From contig JAZNGT010000025.1 in the NCBI GenBank assembly GCA_045576635.1, forward strand, positions 1 to 52,255: 52,255 nt of DNA, in the 5' to 3' direction. Positions 15,540-23,971 of this stretch are shown in pieces. Numbering within the stretch: the first letter of the stretch is position 1; every line of letters begins with the position of its first letter. Below the pieces are notes generated by a model, which saw only the letters and a list, made by a program, of their open reading frames with translations, ran no database searches and was not told the origin of the DNA. Position numbers and translations under genes: made by a program. This DNA comes from Congzhengia sp045576635. Its GTDB lineage: Bacteria > Bacillota > Clostridia > UBA1381 > UBA9506.

Positions 15540-16973
15540 GTGAGACGAACAAGCATTTATTTGCAAATGTTTACTATGACAATGGTACTTTTGCTGATAA
15601 GCTTTTTGATTACGGGAACGCTTTTGTTTGGTTTTATGGGAAGTTATTTGACATCGCGTTACGAAAAAGACCTTGATAATATTGCGCGTCAGGTTGTAGA
15701 TATGACGGTGTATGCCGGCACAAACAATTCTGTTTCGCCCGAACTTTATACCTTGAACGTAAACGCGGTCTCCCGTTCTACCGGAACAGAAGTATTTGTA
15801 TTAAACGCAAATGGAGAAGTGGTGTTGACAACTATCGGTTCTTTTTCCGGCACAATACGCGAAACCTACACCAAAGACTTTTTAAAAGGCAAAACCGCAA
15901 CATACCGCGGTACGTTAGACGGTGTTTTCAGTACAGATGTACTTACGGTGGCGCGTCCGATTGTGTATATGGAAAAGGTTGCGGGGGGTGTTTTGGTAAG
16001 CATTCCGACACCAGAGGTAACAAGCATCCGTTCAGAGATTTTAAAAATATTTATTTGCAATGTTGTTTTGGTGGCACTGATTTCTGCAATCTGCATTTAT
16101 TTTCTTTCAAAACGCATTACAAAGCCGCTTGCTAAGTTAAGCGAAGCCGCCAGACTCATTGCAAGCGGAGACTTAAAAAAACGCGTATTCATAGATGCAG
16201 ATAACGAAATTGGAGAACTTGGCGAAACCTTTAACTATATGGCAGAATCCATTGACGAGCTTGAAACAATGCGAAGCAGTTTTATTGCCAATGTTTCGCA
16301 CGATTTAAGAACGCCTATGACTACCATCATCGGTTTTATCCAGGGTATTATGGACGGAACAATTCCGGAGGAAAAACAAAACTGGTATCTTTCCATCGTT
16401 TTGGACGAAAGCAAGAGGCTTTCGAGAATCGTCACAGATTTATTGGATTTAAGCAAACTCGAACAGGGCAGTTTTCAGATTGAAAAGCGTGCGTTTGATT
16501 TAAACGAACTTGTTCGCTTAAATATCATTAAATTTGAAAAACGCATTACAGAAAAAAACATCCGCCTTACAGTTGGATTCGAAAAAGAGCACCTTTATGT
16601 GCTTGCTGACAAAGACGCCATTCAGCGCGTGCTGACAAACTTACTGGATAACGCAATTAAATTTACGCCCGAAGACGGATACATTGATGTCCATGCCGGT
16701 GAAAAAGACGGTCATGCGTATTTAAGTTTAGAAAACTCCGGCGCTGGAATTGAGAAAAAGGAACTGTTACACATTTTCGACAGATTCTATAAAACAGATA
16801 AATCCAGAAGCAAAGATAAAAGCGGTGCAGGGCTTGGACTTTATATTGTAAAAAGCATTATAAAGGCGCACGGCGAAAAAATCTGGGCAGAAAGCGAGCC
16901 CGGAGAATTTACACGCTTTACCTTTACGTTAAAGCCATCAGGCGAAAATGATAAAAAGACCGAGGAAGCATAA
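15540..16973 (+). CDS. Membrane sensor histidine kinase
   Basis: 477 residues from GTG 15540 (GAGGTG upstream, inside the regulator's last codons). Two membrane helices (about 11-33 and 170-190) flank an extracytoplasmic sensing domain of about 135 residues. HAMP is at 188-240. HisKA has His254 in NVSHDLRTPM. HATPase_c has the N-box LLDNAIKFTPEDG and G-boxes SGAGIEKKE and SGAGLGLYIVKSI. The ligand is not predictable. The stop codon overlaps the yhaO start by one base (TAATG). Confidence 0.95.
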   Translation: MRRTSIYLQMFTMTMVLLLISFLITGTLLFGFMGSYLTSRYEKDLDNIARQVVDMTVYAGTNNSVSPELYTLNVNAVSRSTGTEVFVLNANGEVVLTTIGSFSGTIRETYTKDFLKGKTATYRGTLDGVFSTDVLTVARPIVYMEKVAGGVLVSIPTPEVTSIRSEILKIFICNVVLVALISAICIYFLSKRITKPLAKLSEAARLIASGDLKKRVFIDADNEIGELGETFNYMAESIDELETMRSSFIANVSHDLRTPMTTIIGFIQGIMDGTIPEEKQNWYLSIVLDESKRLSRIVTDLLDLSKLEQGSFQIEKRAFDLNELVRLNIIKFEKRITEKNIRLTVGFEKEHLYVLADKDAIQRVLTNLLDNAIKFTPEDGYIDVHAGEKDGHAYLSLENSGAGIEKKELLHIFDRFYKTDKSRSKDKSGAGLGLYIVKSIIKAHGEKIWAESEPGEFTRFTFTLKPSGENDKKTEEA

Positions 16974-18049
16974 TGGAATTTAAAATTATTCACACAGCAG
17001 ATTTGCATTTTGATTCTCCCTTTTCGGGTATTTCAGACAGCGGTAAAATTGCTGTAAGAAAAGAGGAAATGAAAAAAGCATTTTCTAAGATAATTGAATA
17101 CAGTAAGAATGCTGATATGCTTTTTATATCTGGGGACTTGTTCGATGGGAAGAATGTTGGACGTTCAACCCTTGAATTTTTAAAAGACGAGTTTTCAAAG
17201 ATGAAAGACGTTAAAGTTTTTATCGCGGCAGGAAATCACGATGCACGCATTTCAGGAAGTGTTTATGATACCTTTGATTTTGGTGAAAACGTGCATATAT
17301 TTGCAACGGAGCCTGAGTGTGTTGAAGCAGAGCATATTGACGTCTACGGCGTTTCATTTAAATCGGCTAACGATTCACGTGAACTTTTATCCGGCATCGA
17401 GATTAAAAACCCTGAAAAAATAAACGTTTTGGTTATGCACGCAAATGTAAGCGGAACAGACTATAACCCAATAAAGCCGTCAGAAATTGAAAATAGCGGT
17501 TTTGACTATATTGCCTTGGGTCATATCCACACGCATAGCGGTCTTTTAAGAGCGGGAAAAACGTTCTATGCATACCCCGGTTGTCCCGAGGGAAGAGGTC
17601 TTGACGAAACGGGCGAAAAAGGAATTTTAGCAGTTACATTGTCAAAGGATTTTGCAGAAAGCGCCTTTGTTCCCACCTTTGAAAGAATGTATTTTGATGA
17701 ACGCATCGATGTGAGTGATGCACAAAATTATGACGATATAGAAAGAAAAATAAATGAGATTTTTAGGGGCGATGAACATATCTATAGAATAAAACTTTGC
17801 GGACAAACCGACTTTTACATTGATACAGAGGTTGTAAAAAGTAAAATCCATGGTTTTTCAGTAAATGTTGTTGACGAAACAACCCCGAAAATTGATTTAG
17901 ATAAAATAAAATCAGAGTTTAACCTAAAAGGTCTTTTTGCAAAATACGCACTTTTAGAAAAAGATGACATAGATGAAGAACTTTTTAGCGAAGCGTTAAA
18001 AAAAGGACTTTCACTTATAGAAAAAGAGGAACGCAATGAAAATCGATAA
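16973..18049 (+). CDS. yhaO: DNA repair metallophosphoesterase (SbcD/Mre11 family), YhaO type
   Basis: 358 residues. The calcineurin-like motifs are in order: HTADLHFDSPF (7-17), FISGDLFDG, AAGNHDAR, MHANVSG and ALGHIHTH. The C-terminal region is variable. With the next gene it forms a Mre11-Rad50-like pair, as yhaO-yhaN in Bacillus and sbcD-sbcC elsewhere; the assigned role is nuclease processing of DNA ends. It overlaps the kinase gene by one base and the ATPase gene by 14 bp. Confidence 0.9.
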   Translation: MEFKIIHTADLHFDSPFSGISDSGKIAVRKEEMKKAFSKIIEYSKNADMLFISGDLFDGKNVGRSTLEFLKDEFSKMKDVKVFIAAGNHDARISGSVYDTFDFGENVHIFATEPECVEAEHIDVYGVSFKSANDSRELLSGIEIKNPEKINVLVMHANVSGTDYNPIKPSEIENSGFDYIALGHIHTHSGLLRAGKTFYAYPGCPEGRGLDETGEKGILAVTLSKDFAESAFVPTFERMYFDERIDVSDAQNYDDIERKINEIFRGDEHIYRIKLCGQTDFYIDTEVVKSKIHGFSVNVVDETTPKIDLDKIKSEFNLKGLFAKYALLEKDDIDEELFSEALKKGLSLIEKEERNENR

Positions 18050-19961
18050 AATTGAGATTGCAGGTTTTGGAAAACTGAATCATTTCACCCTTGATTTTGA
18101 CAGCGGTCTTAACTTGATTTTGGGCGATAATGAAAGCGGAAAAAGCACGATATGCGATTTTTTGCTTTGTATGCTTTACGACATGCCCAACGACGGAAAG
18201 CGTGCAACGCTTTCAGAAAATTTAAGACGAAAATATAAGCCGTGGAAGGGCGAAAACTTTGGTGGAAGAATTTTCTTTACTGATGACAGTGGGAAAAAAT
18301 ATATCTTAGAAAAAAGTTTTGGTAAAACCCAACGCTCTGACCGTTCAAAACTTTTAGACGCTGAAAGTTGGTTTGAGTTAGATAGCGGTGAAAATATAGG
18401 CGAACGCTTGTTTGGTCTTTCGCGAGAGGGCTTTTTAAAAACGCTATACATAAAAAGTTTGGATGTAGGAGCAATGTCAGGCGGCGGAGAAGAGGTTTTA
18501 GCGAAACTTTCAAATATGGAGACATCAGGAGATGAAGACGTTTCGTATTTGAATATTAAAAACGCTTTAGAAAAAGAAATGTTTTCGCTTCTTTCCAAAA
18601 CAGGAAGAGGCGGAAAAATAGCAACGCTTTACGAAGAAGAGCGCAGACTTTCTTTGGAACTTTCGAAACTTGAACATAAGACGTCTCTCTTAAAAGAAGA
18701 CGAAGAAAGAATTCGTGCGTTTAAAGAAAAGATAGATGCGCTGAGTAAAAAGATTTCTGAATGCGAAAGCGTGTACGAAACGGCTTTTCGTCACGAGCAG
18801 TTTATTGCGCAGCAAAAAACATATGAATCAAAAAATATAATCGCAAAACGTCTTGAATCAGAACAGGAAAGACTGAAAGAGTTATATGATAATAGAAATT
18901 TAACTGCATCTGATAACAACAATCAGGCGCTTGTGTCAGAACTTTCCCAAAAGGAAACGAAACGTGACAAAATAACCACTCATATGAGTACAAAAATGGC
19001 AATGTTTACTGCAATTTTTGTTTTGATTATTTTCGTTGTTTTGGGTGCTGTTATAAAAGAAATTCCCTTATTTACGACCATCGGTGTTATATGTTCTTTC
19101 ATTATTTCAATCGGAACATATATTTTAAATAGGAAAAATCAAACAAAACGCGAAGTGTTAGATGCAGAAATAGCAGAACTCAAACAGAAAATAGAGGCAG
19201 AAGAAAAACGCGAAGAAAATGAAACCTTAATAAAAGAAACAGAAAAAACGATAGAGGAATTAAAGGGCAACTTGTCTGCTTTTAACACAAATGAAAAAAC
19301 TGTGTTTACACAGGAGGAGATCGAATATCAGGGAGAGCAGGTTTCAGAACTTTCGTTTAAATTAAGGGAATATAAGGACAAATTAAAATCGCTGAATGAG
19401 GAACATTATAACCTTTCTGTATCAATAGCAAAACAATCAGGCGACGGAAAGTCGGTAGGTGACATACATTCAGAACTTCTGGCGATTAGGGAAGAAATAA
19501 AATTGTGCGAAAAAGAGTTTTCTGCATATAAAAAAGCATCAGAATGGCTCCAAAAGGCGCACGACGAAATCAAACAAAATTACGCACCTTTGTTAAATAA
19601 GAAAACAGAAGAGATTTTTAAAACTTTAACAAAGAACAAGTATAATGGCGTAAGGCTTGCTGAAAATTTGGATTTAAACTATAAAAATGAGTATGACGAA
19701 ATTGTAGAATCAGGGCATTTAAGCCAGGGCGCATACGACCTTTTATACATATCCTTAAAGTTTTCCGCAATGAGCATTTTATGCGAAAAAATTCCGCCCG
19801 TAATTTTAGACGATGCATTTATCCAACTGGATGATGAAAGGCTGAAACTTATGGTGGATTTTATAAAAAATAATGAAAAGTTTTCGCAGGTAATTTTGTT
19901 TTCCTGCCACAAGAAAACTTCAGAGATTTTTAAAGATGTTAAAATTTTAGAATTAATATAA
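18036..19961 (+). CDS. yhaN: SMC/Rad50-like AAA ATPase with central membrane-spanning hairpin, YhaN type
   Basis: 641 residues. Walker A is GDNESGKST (30-38). The ABC-type signature is LSQGAYDLLYISL, and Walker B is PPVILDDAFIQLDD near the C-terminus. Between the two head halves lie coiled coils (about 185-310 and 370-510), interrupted by two hydrophobic helices (about 320-340 and 345-363), so the tip of the coil seems to be inserted in the membrane. Bacillus YhaN has the same idea but is longer (over 900 residues), so this is a compact version. It acts with the metallophosphoesterase it overlaps. Its stop is 13 bp before metY. Confidence 0.88.
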   Translation: MKIDKIEIAGFGKLNHFTLDFDSGLNLILGDNESGKSTICDFLLCMLYDMPNDGKRATLSENLRRKYKPWKGENFGGRIFFTDDSGKKYILEKSFGKTQRSDRSKLLDAESWFELDSGENIGERLFGLSREGFLKTLYIKSLDVGAMSGGGEEVLAKLSNMETSGDEDVSYLNIKNALEKEMFSLLSKTGRGGKIATLYEEERRLSLELSKLEHKTSLLKEDEERIRAFKEKIDALSKKISECESVYETAFRHEQFIAQQKTYESKNIIAKRLESEQERLKELYDNRNLTASDNNNQALVSELSQKETKRDKITTHMSTKMAMFTAIFVLIIFVVLGAVIKEIPLFTTIGVICSFIISIGTYILNRKNQTKREVLDAEIAELKQKIEAEEKREENETLIKETEKTIEELKGNLSAFNTNEKTVFTQEEIEYQGEQVSELSFKLREYKDKLKSLNEEHYNLSVSIAKQSGDGKSVGDIHSELLAIREEIKLCEKEFSAYKKASEWLQKAHDEIKQNYAPLLNKKTEEIFKTLTKNKYNGVRLAENLDLNYKNEYDEIVESGHLSQGAYDLLYISLKFSAMSILCEKIPPVILDDAFIQLDDERLKLMVDFIKNNEKFSQVILFSCHKKTSEIFKDVKILELI

Positions 19962-19974
19962 ACGGAGGCAAAAA

Positions 19975-21249
19975 ATGGACTTTAAAATTGAAACAAAATG
20001 CGTACAGGAAGGCTATAAACCGAAAAATGGCGAACCGAGAGTGTTGCCGATTTATCAGAGCACAACATATAAATATGATTCTGCACAGTATCTGGGAGAT
20101 TTGTTTGACCTTAAAGTTCCCGGTCATATGTACACAAGACTTTCAAACCCCACCATTGAGTGCGTTGAAAACAAAATCGCAGCATTAGAAGGCGGTGTTG
20201 GTGCAGTATGTACATCCTCCGGTCAGGCAGCGAATCTTTTTGCAATTTTAAATATTGCACAGAGTGGAGATAACTTTATTTCGACATCCGAAATTTACGG
20301 CGGTACCGTTAACCTTTTTGCCGTAACAATGAAAAAAATGGGAATTGAAGTGCGTTTTGCAAACCCCGAACTTGATGACAGCGAAATTGAAAAACTCTTT
20401 GACGGACGTACCCGCGCTGTATTTGGCGAAACAGTTTCAAACCCTGCTTTAAACGTATTAGATATTGCGCGCTTTGCAAATCTTGCACACAAGCACAATG
20501 TACCTCTTATTATTGATAACACCTTTGCAACACCTATAAACTGCCGTCCGTTTGAATTCGGCGCAGATATTGTTACGCATTCCACCACAAAATATATGGA
20601 CGGTCACGCAACGTCAGTTGGAGGTTGCTTGGTTGATAGCGGTAACTTTGACTGGACAAAGGGGAATTATCCCGAACTTACAACGCCCGACGAATCCTAC
20701 CACGGAACCGTTTATACAGAAAGTTTCGGAAAATCGGCATACATTGTAAAAGCAAGAGCACAGCTTATGCGTGACCTAGGCTCACAGATGAGTCCGATTG
20801 CGGCGTTTATCTTAAATTTAGGTCTTGAAACACTTCATTTAAGAATGGAACGCCACTGCTCTAATGCACAGAAAGTAGCAGAATTTTTAGAGGCAAATGA
20901 CGATATTTCCTGGGTAAATTATCCGGGACTTAAAAGCCATAAGCAACATGAAATCGCAAACAAATATATGCCCAAAGGCACCTGCGGCGTTATTTCCTTT
21001 GGAATCAAAGGCGGAAAAGATGCAGCAGTTAAGTTTATGGAGAGTTTAGAGGTTGCACAGATGGTTGTTCACGTTGCAGATGCAAGAACGTGTGTTTTGC
21101 ATCCGGCATCCACCACACACAGACAGTTAACCGACGAACAACTCGTGGCGTGCGGTGTTCCTGCTGATATGATCAGGATGTCAATCGGTATTGAAAATGT
21201 TGACGATATTATTGCTGACATCAAGCAGGCGCTTTTAAAGACAAAATAA
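19975..21249 (+). CDS. metY: O-acetylhomoserine sulfhydrylase MetY (PLP enzyme)
   Basis: 424 residues, matching MetY length; methionine gamma-lyase and cystathionine enzymes are usually nearer 400. PLP-binding Lys206 sits in HSTTKYMDGHA. Other PLP contacts are TSSGQAANL (80-88), YTRLSNPT and ETVSNPALNVLD. It makes homocysteine (or methionine with methanethiol) from O-acetylhomoserine. The nearby MetA is predicted to make acetyl-homoserine, which supports this call. It has its own GGAGG site but no promoter or SAM riboswitch before it, and seems to be read with yhaO-yhaN. Confidence 0.9.
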   Translation: MDFKIETKCVQEGYKPKNGEPRVLPIYQSTTYKYDSAQYLGDLFDLKVPGHMYTRLSNPTIECVENKIAALEGGVGAVCTSSGQAANLFAILNIAQSGDNFISTSEIYGGTVNLFAVTMKKMGIEVRFANPELDDSEIEKLFDGRTRAVFGETVSNPALNVLDIARFANLAHKHNVPLIIDNTFATPINCRPFEFGADIVTHSTTKYMDGHATSVGGCLVDSGNFDWTKGNYPELTTPDESYHGTVYTESFGKSAYIVKARAQLMRDLGSQMSPIAAFILNLGLETLHLRMERHCSNAQKVAEFLEANDDISWVNYPGLKSHKQHEIANKYMPKGTCGVISFGIKGGKDAAVKFMESLEVAQMVVHVADARTCVLHPASTTHRQLTDEQLVACGVPADMIRMSIGIENVDDIIADIKQALLKTK

Positions 21250-21256
21250 GTTTTGG

Positions 21257-21285
21257 TTGCAAACAGATAGGTTCTGTGATACAAT
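21257..21285 (+). promoter_or_regulatory. tyrS-metA promoter
   Basis: -35 TTGCAA (21257-21262), 17 bp spacer, -10 TACAAT (21280-21285) with a TGn extended element. The transcript leader is about 33 nt, with no T-box or riboswitch. Confidence 0.8.
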
Positions 21286-21324
21286 TAGTGAATGACAATT
21301 TGAAAAAGCAAGGGGAGTTTTAAC

Positions 21325-22545
21325 TTGGAAAACGTATTTGATATATTAAAAGAACGCGGACTTATCGCGCAGACTACGCACGAAGATGAAATCCGCGAAT
21401 TGTTGGGACGCGAAAAAGTAACATTTTATATTGGGTTTGACCCCACGGCAGACAGTCTTCATGTCGGACATTTTCTGCAAATGGTAGTTATGCGTCATAT
21501 GCAGAATGCAGGTCACAGACCGATTGCCTTAGTTGGCGGCGGTACTGCAATGGTGGGTGACCCCTCAGGCAGAACCGATATGCGTCAGATGATGACAGTT
21601 GAAACCATTAACTATAACTGTGAACGCTTTAAAAAGCAACTTTCCTGCATTGTTGACTTTTCAGAAGACAAAGCGATTATGGTAAACAATGCTGATTGGC
21701 TGAGAGGTCTTAATTACATTGAATTTTTGCGTGATATTGGTTCTTGTTTTTCTGTAAACGAAATGCTCCGCGCGAAATGTTTCCAAACAAGACTTGAAAA
21801 AGGGCTTTCTTTTCTGGAATTTAACTATATGTTAATGCAGAGTTATGACTTTTTGGAACTCAATAAAAAATATGGATGTAAAATCGAACTTGGTGGCGAC
21901 GACCAGTGGAGTAACATCTTGGGCGGTATTGATTTGGTACGCCGTAAAGAAAACAAACAGGTTTACGGTATGACCTTTACACTTTTAACCACAAGTGACG
22001 GTAAAAAGATGGGTAAAACCGCAAAGGGTGCACTTTGGCTTGACCCCGAAAAAGTTTCGCCTTACGAATTTTATCAGTACTGGCGTAATGTAGATGATGC
22101 AGACGTTGTAAGACTTTTGAAAATGATTACGTTTGTACCTATGGATGAAATCCGCGAAATGGAAAAATGGGAAGGCGCAGAACTCAATAAGGCAAAGGTG
22201 CGCTTAGCATATGAAGTAACAAAACTTGTGCACGGCGAAGAAAACGCAAACAGCGCAAAAGCAACCGCAGAAGGTATTTTCGGCGGTGCAGAGGGTGGCG
22301 AAATGCCGAACACAGTGCTTTCTGCTTCTGAACTTTCAGACGAAACACCTCTTTTAGACCTTATGTTACTTGCGAAACTCATTCCGTCCAAAGGTGAGGG
22401 CAGAAGACTAGTTCAACAGGGCGGCGTTTCTGTTGATGGAGAAAAGGTATCAGATCCTGCAAAGACGATTGAAAAATCTTTGCTTTTAAATGGTATCGTT
22501 ATTAAAAAAGGAAAGAAAGTATTCCATAAAGTTGTTGCAGAATAA
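21325..22545 (+). CDS. tyrS: Tyrosyl-tRNA synthetase
   Basis: 406 residues from TTG 21325, preceded by AAGGGGAG. Class I signatures: HVGH (46-49, the HIGH motif) within FDPTADSLHVGHFL, and the KMSKS-like KKMGKT near 228-232. The tRNA-binding S4 domain lies at about 340-400 (LVQQGGVSVDGEKV). It charges tRNA-Tyr. Unusually for a firmicute aminoacyl-tRNA synthetase there is no room for a T-box. Its stop is 29 bp before metA, which has no promoter of its own that I can see. Confidence 0.97.
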   Translation: MENVFDILKERGLIAQTTHEDEIRELLGREKVTFYIGFDPTADSLHVGHFLQMVVMRHMQNAGHRPIALVGGGTAMVGDPSGRTDMRQMMTVETINYNCERFKKQLSCIVDFSEDKAIMVNNADWLRGLNYIEFLRDIGSCFSVNEMLRAKCFQTRLEKGLSFLEFNYMLMQSYDFLELNKKYGCKIELGGDDQWSNILGGIDLVRRKENKQVYGMTFTLLTTSDGKKMGKTAKGALWLDPEKVSPYEFYQYWRNVDDADVVRLLKMITFVPMDEIREMEKWEGAELNKAKVRLAYEVTKLVHGEENANSAKATAEGIFGGAEGGEMPNTVLSASELSDETPLLDLMLLAKLIPSKGEGRRLVQQGGVSVDGEKVSDPAKTIEKSLLLNGIVIKKGKKVFHKVVAE

Positions 22546-22574
22546 TTTTATTTAATAGGCAAAGGAGTCTAAAT

Positions 22575-23492
22575 ATGCCGATTAAAATTCCGAACGACTT
22601 ACCCGCAAGGGAAGTTTTAGAACAAGAGAATATATTTGTAATAACGGAAAAACGCGCAATTACGCAGGATATTCGTCCGCTTAAAATTGCGATTTTAAAC
22701 CTGATGCCGACAAAAGTGCAGACAGAAACACAGTTTGTGCGTCTTTTGGGTAACTCTCCGCTTCAGGTGGAACTCGAACTTTTGCATACAAAAACGCACA
22801 AATCCAAAAATACATCAGAGGAACATCTTTTAAACTTTTATAAAACGTTTGATGAAGTGAAACATCAAAAGTTTGACGGCCTTATCATTACCGGCGCACC
22901 GGTAGAACTCATGGAGTTTGAAGAAGTAGAGTACTGGGACGAATTAAAAGAGATTATGGAGTGGAGTAAAACACACGTAACAAGCACGCTGCATATTTGC
23001 TGGGGTGCACAGGCAGGGCTTTACTACCATTACGGCATCTCAAAGTATACGCTTCCCAAAAAACTTTTCGGTGTTTATCCGCATACTTTGGACCGAAAAA
23101 CTTCCATTTTATTCCGTGGTTTTGATGATGAGTTTTATGTACCGCATTCACGTCATACAGATATAAAACGTGAAGATGTTGAAAAAATACCGGAACTTAA
23201 AATTTTAGCGTCATCCGATGAAGCAGGCGTTTACGTTATCGCAACGGACCTTGGAAGACAAATTTTTGTAACCGGTCATTCCGAGTATGATGCGGATACG
23301 CTTGCAAATGAATATTTCCGCGATAAAAATGCAGGGAAGGAAATTGATATTCCGTTTAACTATTTTACGGATGACAATCCTGCACTTGCGCCAAAAGTAA
23401 CGTGGCGCTCTTGTGCAAATCTTTTTTACTCCAATTGGCTTAACTATTTTGTCTATCAGACAACTCCGTACGATTTAGACAGTATACAATAA
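22575..23492 (+). CDS. metA: Homoserine O-acetyltransferase of the MetA family
   Basis: 305 residues. Catalytic Cys142 sits in HICWGAQAGLYYHYGI, and the His/Glu partners are His234 and Glu236 in VTGHSEYDAD. Residue 111 is Glu in GAPVELMEF. In characterised MetA proteins Glu at this position selects acetyl-CoA and Gly selects succinyl-CoA, so the product should be O-acetylhomoserine, the substrate of MetY encoded 1.3 kb upstream. An AAAGGAG site precedes the ATG. It is cotranscribed with tyrS and ends at a strong terminator. Confidence 0.95.
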   Translation: MPIKIPNDLPAREVLEQENIFVITEKRAITQDIRPLKIAILNLMPTKVQTETQFVRLLGNSPLQVELELLHTKTHKSKNTSEEHLLNFYKTFDEVKHQKFDGLIITGAPVELMEFEEVEYWDELKEIMEWSKTHVTSTLHICWGAQAGLYYHYGISKYTLPKKLFGVYPHTLDRKTSILFRGFDDEFYVPHSRHTDIKREDVEKIPELKILASSDEAGVYVIATDLGRQIFVTGHSEYDADTLANEYFRDKNAGKEIDIPFNYFTDDNPALAPKVTWRSCANLFYSNWLNYFVYQTTPYDLDSIQ

Positions 23493-23500
23493 ACATCTTT

Positions 23501-23536
23501 AAGGTAGCTTTTTGCACAAAAGGCTACCTTCTTTTT
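23501..23536 (+). terminator. intrinsic terminator after metA
   Basis: AAGGTAGC (23501-23508) and GCTACCTT (23523-23530), with an inner T/A-paired extension and a GCAC loop, followed by CTTTTTT. Confidence 0.9.
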
Positions 23537-23546
23537 TGTTACATTA

Positions 23547-23564
23547 CACGATTGTCACGATTTT
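23547..23564. repeat. tandem 9-bp repeat upstream of the PqqD/exporter operon promoter
   Basis: CACGATTGT followed directly by CACGATTTT (8 of 9 identical). It ends 22 bp before the -35 box at 23587, a possible activator site. It is short enough to be chance. Confidence 0.35.
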
Positions 23565-23586
23565 GTAAAAAAACCATAAAAATATA

Positions 23587-23615
23587 TTGACTTTGCCCAT
23601 TTCGTATGTTAAAAT
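23587..23615 (+). promoter_or_regulatory. promoter of the PqqD-exporter-peptide-kinase operon
   Basis: -35 TTGACT (23587-23592), 17 bp spacer, -10 TAAAAT (23610-23615) with a TGn extended -10. A second TATAAT at 23623-23628 lacks a matching -35. Confidence 0.75.
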
Positions 23616-23668
23616 TGATATGTATAATAGTATAAATGTGTAAAAATGCCTTTGTTATGAGGTTTGAT

Positions 23669-23950
23669 ATGAAGATAAAAAAAGGTTTTTTAGTTAAAAA
23701 AATATTAGACGATTATCTTGTTGTCCCCACGGGCGACAATATTGTAGATTTTGCAGTGGCTGTTTCGTTAAACGAAAGCGGTGCTTACCTTTGGGAACAA
23801 CTTACGACAGAAAAAACATCTGACGAACTCGTTTCAGCATTAATGGCTGAGTATGAGGGAATCGATGAAGAAACCGCAAAAGAAGATGTAAACGAATTTC
23901 TGTCGATGCTTAAAGCCCACGGCTTTTTAGAAGAATCTACTGAATCGTAG
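23669..23950 (+). CDS. PqqD family protein (RiPP recognition element fold)
   Basis: 93 residues from ATG 23669 (GAGG upstream); an in-frame ATG at 23636 has no ribosome site. The sequence fits PqqD: LVVPTGDNIVDFAVAVSLNE, then SGAYLWEQL (38-46), then T-S-DELVSALMAEY and a C-terminal helix ending FLSMLKAHGFLE. PqqD-like proteins bind leader peptides of ribosomally made, modified peptides (RiPPs) and deliver them to tailoring enzymes; in lasso clusters this part is called B1. First gene of an operon with an ABC exporter, a 64-residue peptide and a kinase-like protein, which makes a peptide-binding role likely. Confidence 0.85.
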   Translation: MKIKKGFLVKKILDDYLVVPTGDNIVDFAVAVSLNESGAYLWEQLTTEKTSDELVSALMAEYEGIDEETAKEDVNEFLSMLKAHGFLEESTES

Positions 23951-23971
23951 TAAGGAAAGGCGGGTTATCCG

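Noticed and set aside
19962..19974. SAM riboswitch for metY (also 22546-22574 for metA)
   Set aside because: The gaps are 13 and 29 bp, too short for any riboswitch.
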